The notes beneath the pieces were generated by a model, which was not told the origin of the DNA, ran no database searches, and saw only the letters and a list, made by a program, of their open reading frames with translations. The position numbers and the translations under genes were made by a program. Positions 1 to 10,006 of a DNA stretch of 64,000 bases are shown here, piece after piece (the first letter of the stretch is position 1; the number at the start of each line of letters is the position of its first letter). Source of the stretch: Lactarius indigo (taxonomy: Eukaryota; Basidiomycota; Agaricomycetes; Russulales; Russulaceae); assembly GCA_025766275.1 (NCBI GenBank), contig JAFKAC010000002.1, positions 1,302,001 through 1,366,000 on the forward strand, read 5' to 3'.

Positions 1-799
1 ACTCACTTGTACGGCGGTATTGACATGGCGTTGAGTTGGTGATGGCTGTTCCTTGAACGTCTATTTTCCGTATCTGCCAGGGCCGAGACATCCTCAGAAT
101 ATGTCTGCGAGCGGTGGCGCACACTCTCGCCAGCGTTATCCCAAAGCCGAGAACTAGAGCTTCACTTCCAGTGTGGAGAGCGACTAAGCGATGGTTGGAG
201 CTGAACATACTGGTTAGATTTGGGTGATCTGTCTAGAAATATTAGAGAAAAAAAGACTTAATATGCGATTTAGGTGAACCATTGTAATATAGAAGGGATA
301 ACAACGTAGAGGGAGAAAAGAACCCGTGGCACACGGTCACAGGCAGAGGCAAGAGGGGAATTGGATGCGGCGCAGACGTAACATGTCATCAGACCAGTGT
401 CGGACAATGTCAAACCTATCACGGCTGTCGGGCCGGGTAATTGTGTCCGAGTCTGAATACAGCGAGGATCAAGGTGGATGGCAGTCTCCATACTCTGCGG
501 CGTGGATCCAGTACTACTCCCAGGTCCCCCATAATTCCAGACTACAGGTAATCCACCACCTTATACTGAAGGTATCATCTTGTCTTCCCTCCTTGTTCTG
601 ACAGGCTCACAAGGATTATGCGCCCGAGGCTGGGGTCTGACTTGAGGCTTGGTCAGGTTGCGCTCGCTGCAATGGTCCAGCACTTCCATGGTTCCAAAAT
701 ACAGGTGGATCTTTACCCCATACTGAAAGCATCACCTCTACTGATATGATGCCCCACTGTCGAGGTCTTCTCCCACCCGTTTCTGACCACCGACTCGGC
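1..799. other. Duplicated flank upstream of A1; no gene
   Basis: No gene is recognised here. Bases 1 to about 230 match the stretch near 5190-5460 in the same orientation, with shared stretches such as the run ending in GGTTAGATTTGGGT/AGTAAGATTTGAGT. Bases 300-760 resemble 2920-3370, the 5' flank of A2. The window therefore opens inside a tandem repeat unit, and part of a preceding unit probably lies to the left. The short open frames do not resemble proteins. Confidence 0.55.
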
Positions 800-2137
800 A
801 TGATGCCCATCTCGACCTCTACTCTCTTGACCTATTTGCTCCTCATAGGCTCGGCTTATGCACAGGTCGGCGCCCCTAATTGCACAGACTCTACTTTCGC
901 TTGGGTGGGTTCCTCCTTTTTTTCAGACATTCGTTCTGTATCGATAACAACCGGTTTTTCGCATCGTGCTGGTGCTTTTATTATAGTCGTTCAACTCACT
1001 TCAACAAAATCCCTGCTGGGTCACAGCATACCTGGCAGCTGTGTGTAATAATGGAGGTTAGTACATGCACCTATGGCACATCATTTGGAAGTCTTATCGG
1101 CCTGTGCAGACTTCACCTTCCCCTCTCTGCAACCGGGAAATCATTACACTGGACCAAGTGGGCCCGACAACGGCGATCTATGCAAATGCAACACAGTCGT
1201 GTACAACCTCGTCAGCGCATGTGGCGCGTGCCAGGGAGGGACACAGATTCCGTGCGTTGACCAGTTATATTTCACCAGGATTCCAACCAATCGACGTACT
1301 TGTTTAATCAGTTACTCTATATGGTCGTCCAACTGCACCGCCAAAGCATCTCCCAGAACGTCAGTATCGCATCATTTCTGCTAATGGTCACACCCGACCT
1401 TCTACCCTAGCTTCCCGGGGTCCGTCCCAGCTGGTACGCGGGTACCCAAGTGGGCCTACATCGACTCGTCTGTAGGTACCCCACCTCTTCCCTTCCCAAG
1501 AAATCTCATCGATAGAACCTCTACAGATCGGTGACAACTGGAACATCTCGGCGGCGCAACTCTTAGGAGGTGCAAGACCCTTCTTTTCCGTACACGCACA
1601 TATATTCATCTTGTCTGTCACCTAGATTTCCCCGAAGTTACGGGAACCGTTTCCATTGTTCCCAACGAGGGCCCCCCAGTCGACCTTAACACCCAGCACA
1701 TCGGGATCAGCCTCGTTGTCGACCTCGACTCTTGCCCCTACCTCGCAGAGCAGCTCGAACGCTGGCGCAATCGCAGGGGGCATTGTCGGTGGTGTTGTCG
1801 GTGTAGGCCTTGATCGCCGGGGTCCGGTTGTGGCTCGCAATCCGCCGGAGGCAGTGCTTACTCTTCCCCATATCTGAATTCCCGGGTCCAAGGCAGCAAG
1901 AAGGAACAACCTACCGCCCCACCCCATGGCCGAAGCAGCACCCAAATTTTACGTCAGTACTTATTTTGCACCAACAACTATAAAGCGGCCAATCTGATAG
2001 TGTGTAATTCTTAGGACCCTTCGGATCCAACGACGTATCCGAGCAAAGTGTACCTACCATCAACAAACCAGCACCTCGGCTCAACTGGCCGCCTGCAGCT
2101 AAGCAACTGCAGCTACAGCGGTCTGCCAGAGGTCTGA
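800..2137 (+). pseudogene. A1: Cys-rich single-pass membrane protein, frame-broken copy
   Basis: First of four paralogues of a secreted-ectodomain, single-pass membrane protein. A signal peptide (MMPISTSTLLTYLLLIGSAYA) leads into an ectodomain with the motif YTGPSG, then CKCN and CGACQG, then WAYIDSS. A Ser/Thr-rich stalk, a Gly/Val-rich membrane segment (GAIAGGIVGGVVG) and a cytoplasmic tail ending GLPEV follow. Exon edges match A2. Against A2 there is an extra C near 1662 and an extra base near 1805 inside the membrane segment, so stalk, membrane span and tail fall in three frames. Either this is a pseudogene or the bases are sequence errors. The family is known only as hypothetical proteins and I infer a cell-surface role from topology alone. 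Confidence 0.6.
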
Positions 2138-3414
2138 GGAGTCAAGGTGCCTGTCTTTTCTTCGAGAACCGAGTGGGGGCTCTAGCGTGTTCAAGTTCTC
2201 TTCTCCGTGCAAGTATTGTGGTGTACAGTCATTTCTTGCTCGTGTTTCTTGGCCGACTGATTCGGGTGCTAGTTACGGGAACACGATTCTGACTTCTTGA
2301 AATATTTTATTGATGCAACAAGAATGTGATGTGTTTGTTGGGTGACATGTCTTCCTGGGCTTTGTTGCCAATTTCGCGCATATATGTATACCTCTGGATG
2401 AAATGGTACTTCGGGCAGGAAAATCCAGCGAAGTAGGGGGGCAGTCCGTAGCTCCTTTTCCAATAAAAATACAGCAAGGCTGACCCTTAATTGGTCCGCT
2501 AAGGTGATGCAAGGCGCGTAGTTGGTGGTCAGGCTGGCGGTCAGATAGGTAAGTCTCCTCTTTAATATGAACCACAGCTAATCTCATACTCAGAGCACCA
2601 CCGTGACAGCGACCCATCTCACCATATACGTACTAGACCTTTGCTTTCTGCCGGTCTACCAATTAATCGATGCCAGTGGAGAAGAAACGAACGTTGTTGA
2701 TTATTATTTAGCTAGACCCAAGAACGAAGTGCACGGCTCGCCAGGTCCATCTAATTTGACACACTAGCACACTTTACCCCATTTTAGCCTCATAAGAATC
2801 TAACTATCAGAAGGCTCAGCGCGTGAGGGTTCCTAAAGGTGGGCGGTGGTGAGCGCTCAGGCTGTACATTATCGGATTTCAGTCTAGATGTTTCAAGGTA
2901 AAGAGACCAAATGCGTAATTGATATACCATTGTGAGGTGCAAGAGAAGAGGGAGAAGAGCGCATCGAGATGACGACATCCATCATGGTTGGCGGGCCGAT
3001 CATTGGGCAGTCTCCATGCTATGTGGCGGCGTGGACTCGGATCTAGTGCTCTTAAGTTCGGATCCCCATGATTCCGAAGTACAGGCAATCCCCCACATCA
3101 TACCGATGGCATCATCTTTGTTGAGGACTTTCCCTCCCGTTTCTGGTAGGTGCATCAGGTTATCGCGCCGGGGCTGAGGCCTGTCTCCGACACTCATCAC
3201 TGAGTCACCAGTGTTTCGGGGCTCAAGCGCTCAACCTCAAGTTGGGTTAGTTCCATGGTTGTTGGTCTTGTTGGTGGCTCGGGCTAGGGTCCTACTCTTC
3301 CATGGTTTTAAAATGCGGGCAACCCTTTACCCCATACTGAAAGCATAATCTACTGATACGATGGGCAACTGTCGAGGTCTTCCCCCTCCCGCTTCCGACC
3401 ATTGATCTTGCGCA
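2138..3414. other. A1-A2 spacer, co-duplicated
   Basis: No gene is seen. The part at 2180-2740 is repeated downstream of A2 (4790-5110, shortened) and of A3 (17380-17980). Shared blocks include TTCAAGTATTGTGGTGTACAG and GGTAAGTCTCCTCT. The part from 2920 repeats the A1 5' flank. The conservation shows that flanks were copied with the gene. Confidence 0.55.
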
Positions 3415-4747
3415 ATGCTCATTTCTATCCCTGCCTTCTTGTCCTATCTGTTCGTCATAGGCCCAGCTCGTGCACAGGTCAGCGCCCCTAATTGCGGCGA
3501 CTCTACCTTCGCTTGGGTGAGTTCCTTTCAAGTTCACTCAGACGCTCGTTTTGTATCGATAACAATCTGGTTTTTGCATCGTGCTGATGTTCTTGTAGTC
3601 GTACAATTTGCTTCAGCAAAATCCCTGCTTGGTCACAGCGTACCTGGCGGCCGTGTGCAACGGTGGCAGTCAGTACATGCATCTTTGGCGCATCGTATGC
3701 ATTCTTATCTGCATGTGCAGCGTTCACCCTCACTTCTTTGCTACCACAACACTATTACTCTGGACCAAGTGGGGTTGACGATGGCGATTCATGCAAATGC
3801 AACACGGTCGTATACAACCTCATCAGCGCATGCGATGCGTGCCAGGGAGAGCCATGGATTCCGTGCGTTGATCAGTTGTATTTCGCCAGGATTCCAACTG
3901 ATTGACCCACTTGATTAATCAGTTACTCCACTTGGTCGTTCAACTGCACCAGTGCAACTTCCGGAACGCAAGTCATGCGTCGTTTCTGCTAGTGCTCATG
4001 CTTAACCTTTTACATCAGCTTCCCGAAGCCGGTCCCAGCCGGTACACGAGTACCGAAATGGGCGTACATCGACTCATCTGTTGGCATCTTTCCTCTACCC
4101 TTCGGTTTCCCCATAAATATTATCAATTCTACCCTTACAGATTGGTGACAGCTGGAACATCTCAGCGGCGCGACTCGTAGGAGGTGCGAAGCCCTTCTGC
4201 TTCGTAGTACACACATGTATATTCACCTTGTCTTGTCGCCTAGATTTTCCCGAGGTTACAGGAACCGTTTCCATCGTGCCAACGAGGGTCTCCCAGTCGA
4301 CTTTAACGCCTACTGGAAGTGTATCGATGACCGGTTCATTGTCGACCTCGGCTCCAACCCCGACCTCGCGTAGCCGTTCGAACGCGGGCGCAATCGCGGG
4401 GGGCATTGTCGGTGGCATTGTCGGTGCGACCTTGATCGGCGCGGTCTGGTCGTGGTTTGCAATCCACCGGAGGCGTGCTCGCTCTGCCCCACATCTGGAT
4501 TTCCAAAGTGGCAAGAAGGAGCCACCACTACCACCCTACCCCCTTACCGAAGGAGCACCAAAATTTTACGTCAGTATTTATTTTGCGCCAACAACTATAA
4601 AGGGGAGCTGATCTGGTCATCCAGGACCCTTTGGATCCAACGACGTACCCGAGCAAAGTGCACCTGCCAACGAGCAATCAGCGCCTCGGCTCCACTAACC
4701 ACCTGCGGCCAAACGACTACGGATACAGCGGCCTGCCAGAGGTCTGA
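3415..4747 (+). CDS. A2: Cys-rich single-pass membrane protein, intact copy
   Basis: The only copy of the family that reads cleanly. I place eight exons: 3415-3516, 3599-3668, 3721-3862, 3923-3967, 4019-4079, 4141-4183, 4244-4569 and 4625-4747. They sum to 912 nt, or 303 residues, with all phases consistent. Intron 4 uses a GC donor (GGAAC|gcaagt); the same intron in A4 uses gtaagt. The protein has a signal peptide (cleavage likely after ARA), an ectodomain with YSGPSG, CKCN and CDACQG, and a Thr/Ser stalk. The membrane helix (GAIAGGIVGGIVGATLIGAV) is followed by the basic stop-transfer stretch HRRRARS and a Pro-rich tail ending GLPEV. That topology suggests a plasma-membrane or wall-facing surface protein. 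Ligand and function are unknown. The start is the first ATG and gives a good signal peptide. Confidence 0.75.
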
Positions 4748-5609
4748 GGAATCGAGGCCCCTCTCCTCCTTTCCTTGCGAACTAAATAGGCTCTCTAGCA
4801 TGTTCTCTTCTCCGTTCAAGTATTGTGGTGTACAGTCATTTCTCGCTCATGTTTCTTGGGTACTGATTATAGGCACACGATTCTGACTTCTTGAAATGTA
4901 TTATCGAGGCGACAAGAGTGTGGTGTATTCGTTGAATGTCTCGTTTATTGGGCTTTGTTGTCGATTTCGCACGCATATACCTTTGGGACGAAATGGCACT
5001 CCAGCAAAGAGGGAACCGAGCTGGTGACGCGCACTGAACTTGAAGAAGGTACGAACATTCTTGATTGTTATTTATCTAGAATCAAGAGCGAAATGCACCG
5101 CTCGCTAAGCCTATCTGATTTGATGCACTACCTCCATTTCCGCCTCAAGGGTGTTTTGGATTTCAGAAGTTACTGCTATCTCCCAACAGCGTGCGGGCTA
5201 CACCTCGGAGGCGGTGTTGTCGTGGGCCATGGCTAACTCAAGGTCATGGCCGTTCCGAGAGCGTTTTGTTTTCTGTATCTACCAGCCTCGGGCTGAGGTC
5301 CGAGAATCCTCAGAGTATATCTATGCGTGGTGGCGCATGCGCTCTCCAGAATTGATCCCAGGCCGAGCCGTGAATCAAGAAACTGGTGCTTCTAGCGTGG
5401 AGCGCCACGCGCCACTATGTAGGTGATGTCGGAACTGTAAGTACTAGTAAGATTTGAGTTCTGAGCCTGGCCCATACGGTCAGTCCTGCCAGTCCAACCA
5501 TAGCCTCTGATGAAATATAACCATTCTGAAATATAAATATATCCTTGAGTCGGAGAGCAATGAGCAGGAAATGACACCTGCATTACAGTGGCCACTTTTC
5601 ATAAGAACC
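4748..5609. other. A2 3' flank; no gene
   Basis: No convincing gene. 4790-5110 is a shortened version of the A1 and A3 downstream flanks. 5190-5460 matches the first ~230 bases of the window. 5460-5600 shows nothing recognisable. Confidence 0.5.
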
Positions 5610-5915
5610 ATAACATTAAGTATGTTGTAAAAATCCAGACACAGTGTATACGATTGGCGTGTTGGAGTGCAGCAGCGACGTTATCTTCATCGTCAAGAAT
5701 AAGGATAAGGCCATAGATGGAGCAGTTGGGGTAGTCAATGGTATCACGGCGAGGAAAATGAGCGGCCAGTGGATTATATTCTGCCTGACAGGTGTTCCAT
5801 ATGTGTAGCTTAGGACGGCGTGGCGATGAAAATACGATTCTTCATCTCGTGCGCTGAAGCGAAAGGCGTTGCCAGCCTGAGTGTCCAGTCGGACGGAATA
5901 TGTCGAGTGTCACAC
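5610..5915 (-). pseudogene. F-box-like protein fragment, left of the transposon
   Basis: Read on the minus strand, this stretch encodes a fragment containing LHIWNTCQAEYNP, then DDEDNVAAALQHANRIHCVW. This resembles the middle of the large basidiomycete F-box family, where DxDxxxxALxHxxRV precedes the leucine-rich part. Two frames are needed and there is no start, so it is a remnant. It lies directly outside the left end of the foldback element. A second F-box-like piece on the same strand lies outside the right end, so the element may have landed in this gene. The assignment rests on pattern memory alone. Confidence 0.35.
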
Positions 5916-5924
5916 CATGTAATG

Positions 5925-6746
5925 CTCAGTAAAAAAGGAAAGTCCGCTATTAGTCGGCTGTAGTCGACAAAACTCAGAAATCTTGCAAATAATCCATATT
6001 TAGTCGATTTTAGTCATTGTCGACTACCCGTGACTATCACTTTGTCGGAGTCAATATGCGGGCAAATCTGAGTCGTCTGATGACCATTTCAAGTCGATTT
6101 TTGTCATTCCATAGTCATCCCAAGTCCGGTACAAGTCGTCCGACAGTCACTTCAAGTCATTTTTTGCGTGCAGAAAATCCATTTATTGCAAAAAAAAAAA
6201 ACAAAAAAAAAAAAAAACGAAATCTACTACGAGTAAACTAGAAGTAAGTAACTACATGCCACCGCCGCCACCATCGTCGTCGAGGCGCGGTCGGGGTGCT
6301 AGGCGAATAAAGTACGCCGCCACCAATATCGCAAATCGGGGCTCGTGGCCGCGTTGGCGGAGTACTTCCCCCTTCCCTGCCATCACCTCCGTCGCGGTCA
6401 CGTCGTCGTCATGGTATGTGCTGCTCGACCGGCTTGCGTTGGACCCCCAGTGGTCGTGCCATGATTGCGGGTGGCTGTGAGTCGACATCGGGCGGCGGCG
6501 GACTCGGTCGTGGCGTTGCGGATGGTAGGTGTGATGCTGAGGTGGCTGTTGCAGTCAACGTGAGCGCGCGTTGTCAGCTTAGAAGGATTAATACTCAATT
6601 GTTTTTAGTTTTTTAGTTTGTAGGGCGGCGTCGTCGATGTTTTGTGAACGTGTGCTGGCAGGCGCATATTGGTCGGTATAATATGAAGGGGGTAGCCTCT
6701 AGTCAGAGGAGTACATGAGAGGCAGTCAAGACACTGCCGCACTTAC
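5925..6746 (+). repeat. Left arm of long terminal inverted repeat (foldback element)
   Basis: About 822 bp that recur inverted at 7212-7506 plus 15325-15852. The arms begin CTCAGTAAAAAAGGAAAGTC and look almost identical along their length; differences are mainly the length of an A-rich tract near 6190-6230. The outer ~260 bp are packed with AGTC/GACT motifs, as in subterminal repeats bound by hAT-type transposases. The inner part is GC-rich. No transposase is encoded, so the element is non-autonomous. I could not find a clear target-site duplication at 5924/15853. Confidence 0.85.
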
Positions 6747-7211
6747 ACTACAACCCACGGCGACGTGGTGGTGATAGCGTCAATAAAGGGCGGAGGGATG
6801 GGATGGCTGCGTGACAGAGGTATGAGTCCCTTGTGGAACTTGCACTTCTGAGGCAGTAGCACGGGGGCGCGACCTTGGGTGGGACAAAAAAAGATAGTGG
6901 GCGTACAGTTTGTAGTACAATGTTCGTTTCAACGTTGATTTGCCGAGTGGATCGAGTGTGGGAATTATTTTCTCGTTCCGTCTCGCGTCCGTTACGGATG
7001 TCCAAGGGACTCCAACTTGCAAGCTCGTCCAAGTCCAACACTTGTCCAATTTCATTCCCTCTTTTTCCCCTCATTCTTCTGTTACTGCCACGCTTCCACT
7101 CTGGTCTATCTTCAAGACAACAACTCAGTACCTTGTCAACCCCACTGCCCACCTGTTTTCTCCCTATAGCAGACGACCAGGACGCTCAGGTGCCACCACG
7201 TTGGTGTTAAA
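6747..7211. other. Unpaired spacer of the foldback element
   Basis: The 465 bp between the inverted arms. The open frames on either strand are short, mutually overlapping and not recognisable. There are pyrimidine-rich stretches around 7050-7110. No transposase fragment is seen. Confidence 0.6.
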
Positions 7212-7506
7212 GTAAGTGCGGCAGTGTCTTGAACCTGCCTCTCATGTACTCCTCTGACTAGAGGCTACCCCCTTCATATTATACCGACCAATATGCGCCT
7301 GCCAGCACACATTCACAAAACATCGACGACGCCGCCCTACAAACTAAAAAACTAAAAACAATTGAGTATTAATCCTTCTAAGCTGACAACGCGCGCTCAC
7401 GTTGACTGCAACAGCCACCTCAGCATCACACCTACCATCCGCAACGCCACGACCGAGTCCGCCGCCGCCCGATGTCGACTCACAGCCACCCGCAATCATG
7501 GCACGA
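7212..7506 (-). repeat. Right inverted arm, inner part
   Basis: Inverted copy of 6746 back to about 6452, from GTAAGTGCGGCAGTGTCTTGA to the CACGA at 7502-7506 where the LTR element begins. One small difference (ggcagtcaag against ggcaggttcaag) lies near the inner end. Confidence 0.85.
7502..7506. other. 5-bp target-site duplication, left copy (CACGA)
   Basis: CACGA directly precedes the LTR TGTTACG and recurs directly after the right LTR at 15320-15324. The opposite arm carries the single uninterrupted version (reverse complement TCGTG, near 6456), which confirms the duplication. Confidence 0.9.
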
Positions 7507-8015
7507 TGTTACGGTACGGACTTGATGACTCATTACACACGACTCATGACCGGTTATGACTACGGTCCGGTATTGATATTAGTCATGGACTCTTACATCG
7601 TATCAGTCAGCATAGTAGTTCGCATGTGATTGTGACTCATGTATGACTCATTCCTAGGATAGCTGTACTAGGGTTCGAGCTAGTTACGCTATTGGTTACC
7701 TACTATTCCAGCGGCGCTTTAAAGCCCGCGTGTATTTGTATAAGTAGTCGACTCGGAAGACCAAGAGTCCCCATCTTGGTCTTCTTCAATCCACCTTCTG
7801 ATTCGTCTCTTGTCTGCCTTAGTCTTCGACTAAGCGTGCCTCCTCTAAGTGTCCACCAAGGGACACTTCTCTTTATCCTTTCGCTGCAGAGTGTGCCAGT
7901 GTGCCCCTGTTCAGCCTGCGTTGGGTTGACACATGATCCCCATTCGCCTAACTTTCGCTAAGTCGATTACGCCTTTCACGAGTCCAAGTCGGACTAACGC
8001 CGGTGGAGCGTAACA
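7507..8015 (+). repeat. 5' LTR
   Basis: 509 bp, TGTTACG...CGTAACA, identical to 14811-15319 except at one position seen near 7932. It contains a TATA-like box at 7739-7744, which puts U3 at roughly 7507-7770. The gag reading frame is already open inside its last ~60 bp. Confidence 0.95.
7739..7744 (+). promoter_or_regulatory. TATA-like element in the 5' LTR
   Basis: TATAAG lies in the context TTTGTATAAGTAG, about 230 bp into the LTR. It is the only good TATA-like match there. The expected start of transcription would be about 30 bp downstream, near 7770. Inferred from sequence only. Confidence 0.5.
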
Positions 8016-10006
8016 TTAAGACCAAGATCCTCATCGTGGCGTACTCGACCAGAGACCAGTGGACGTCCTTCCGTCCCTATCATATTGAACGACGAGGAGA
8101 TCGCAACGTACCAACAAGATTCCTGCGAGCAGCCCAGTGGAGAGAACGAGGAGAAGACACCGGGTACTTTGTAGAATTTAACGGTCCAAACCGTTTCAGA
8201 CCCGTTGAGTTCAACTTCGACCACCTCTGTTGGACCAAGGTTACTTGGAACCCCATAGATCGCCGCTGGGACGTCGTACGACCAGCTGGAAGAAATTACA
8301 ACTGCGATATCGACACCCGAGAACTCAATAGTCGAGCAGATTACGGACCTATAGACGGGCAAGCGCAAGAACACACGGACGAAGGAATTAGCGGAGAAGA
8401 AGCCTCCGAAAGTCAGTCCCCAAGCAGAGGAACTACGCCAGCAGAAGACGCCAGCCTAGGAGCTATTGGCGATCGCATCATACAACAAACTGAGTCTCTC
8501 ACTATTCACCAACCAGAGCCCGAAGTAATTCACATTCACAGCCCAGCAGTCGCAATGGCAACTGCCACTATCACGCACGAAGAACTACTCACCGCTGAGG
8601 CAAGAGATCAAATAGCACTAGAAGAGCAACGACGCATCGCAGAAGAATCCAGAGCCAACCTAGCCCCCATCAATCCCTACACTGGTCATCGAATGACCGA
8701 CGACGACGTAGCAATCCACCGTGCCATTGGGCCCGACGTAGCTGACCCTCCAAGTGGAGGAGGGAGGAATCCTAGCGACCTACCAGGAGGAGGAGGAGGA
8801 CCCCCATCAAGAGGACCTGGATTCGGAGGATTCCCTGGAGGACTACCCGGGGGATTCCCAGGGGGGCCCCCAGGGGGAGGACATCCCGGAGGAGGACTAC
8901 CAGGTGCAGGTCCTATCATTCCCCCTCCGAGTAACAAATTAGCTGGCGAAGCACCCACAGTATTCGACGGAGAACGTGCCAAAGTGGAAGCGTTCCTTAC
9001 ACAATGGCATGTCTACTGGGGCATGAACGCAGACGAAGGCATTATGGCTACACCATACCGACGTGCCTTACTCTTCCTATCATATATCAAAGGAACTAAC
9101 GTCAGCGAATGGGTACTGGCCATGCTTACTTGGCTTAATGGCCAGATACAAGCAGGGATACCCCGTACAAGCGAAGGACTATGGAACGAGGTTACGCGAA
9201 GCTTCATGCAACGCTTCCGAAACACAATGGAGCAAGAGCAAGCTCAATACGAACTCAAGAAAGGAGTCAAGATGATCGGGGGCAATCTAGATGAGTATTG
9301 CACCCAATTTGAACAATTAATACGCCGCGCTCAGTACAGACTCGACGACCCGCAAACGCTTGATCTATTCGCAAGCGGATTACCAAAAGACCTATATGAA
9401 AAGGTCTATACTCTCGACAACCCCCGTAACTATCGCGAGTGGAAGGAAGCAGCCACCACTCGTCAACAGCAATATCTTCACCTTAAAGCGGTGTTGAACA
9501 AGGGAGTTCCCCCTGGGCAAGGACAAGGAAGACAACGACAACAACGACAGTGGCAGGGACCACCGAGGAGTTCATGGCAACCAAGAAATTTACGAGATCC
9601 AAACGCCATGGATACCTCTGCAGATCGGATTCGAGGAAGACTCGCGGGAGCTGAGGACATACTCACCCCTCGCCCTCCATATCGACCAAGAGGAGGATTC
9701 CTACAGAGAGGAGGAGGACGTAATAACCAAAGGCCAGTCATGTGTTATAATTGTGGAAAGGACGGACACATGGCCCGCCATTGTAGACAACCGCCAAAGG
9801 AATACCAACCCCAAGCGACGACCAGTCGGTATATCGACACCGACTATCATCAACAAGAACCAGAAGTCGCTACCAGGGCGGTCCAAGACGTACCCCCTCA
9901 ACAGCGCGCCAGTGATTGGCTTAATGGGGTAGCTGGAGAATCAGACGACGTAAAGGACATTATCCTCCAACAATTATGGAAAAAGGAGGGTTTTCAGGAC
10001 GCCTGA
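8003..10006 (+). CDS. gag: Gag polyprotein of the Gypsy element
   Basis: Capsid/nucleocapsid polyprotein that packages element RNA. The frame is open from 7952, inside the LTR, to the TGA at 10004-10006. The position given here starts at a GTG; the first in-frame ATG is only at 8555. About 184 protein-like codons before it argue that translation starts upstream by a non-AUG codon, or that a splice supplies an AUG. A Gly/Pro-rich linker lies around residues 245-310. A retrotransposon Gag core follows, running from VEAFLTQWHVYWGM through LFASGLPKDLYEKV. A CCHC zinc knuckle (CYNCGKDGHMARHC) sits at 9743-9784. The last 31 bases overlap pol in the -1 frame, next to a slippery heptamer. Confidence 0.85.
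   Translation: MERNIKTKILIVAYSTRDQWTSFRPYHIERRGDRNVPTRFLRAAQWRERGEDTGYFVEFNGPNRFRPVEFNFDHLCWTKVTWNPIDRRWDVVRPAGRNYNCDIDTRELNSRADYGPIDGQAQEHTDEGISGEEASESQSPSRGTTPAEDASLGAIGDRIIQQTESLTIHQPEPEVIHIHSPAVAMATATITHEELLTAEARDQIALEEQRRIAEESRANLAPINPYTGHRMTDDDVAIHRAIGPDVADPPSGGGRNPSDLPGGGGGPPSRGPGFGGFPGGLPGGFPGGPPGGGHPGGGLPGAGPIIPPPSNKLAGEAPTVFDGERAKVEAFLTQWHVYWGMNADEGIMATPYRRALLFLSYIKGTNVSEWVLAMLTWLNGQIQAGIPRTSEGLWNEVTRSFMQRFRNTMEQEQAQYELKKGVKMIGGNLDEYCTQFEQLIRRAQYRLDDPQTLDLFASGLPKDLYEKVYTLDNPRNYREWKEAATTRQQQYLHLKAVLNKGVPPGQGQGRQRQQRQWQGPPRSSWQPRNLRDPNAMDTSADRIRGRLAGAEDILTPRPPYRPRGGFLQRGGGRNNQRPVMCYNCGKDGHMARHCRQPPKEYQPQATTSRYIDTDYHQQEPEVATRAVQDVPPQQRASDWLNGVAGESDDVKDIILQQLWKKEGFQDA
9743..9784 (+). 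other. CCHC zinc knuckle of Gag
   Basis: Encodes CYNCGKDGHMARHC, spacing CX2CX4HX4C, the nucleic-acid-binding knuckle of retroelement nucleocapsids. The register matches the consensus exactly. Confidence 0.92.

Noticed and set aside
6170..6230. Poly-A tract as a LINE or SINE tail
   Set aside because: The same tract recurs inverted at the matching place in the other arm, so it is part of the inverted repeat.
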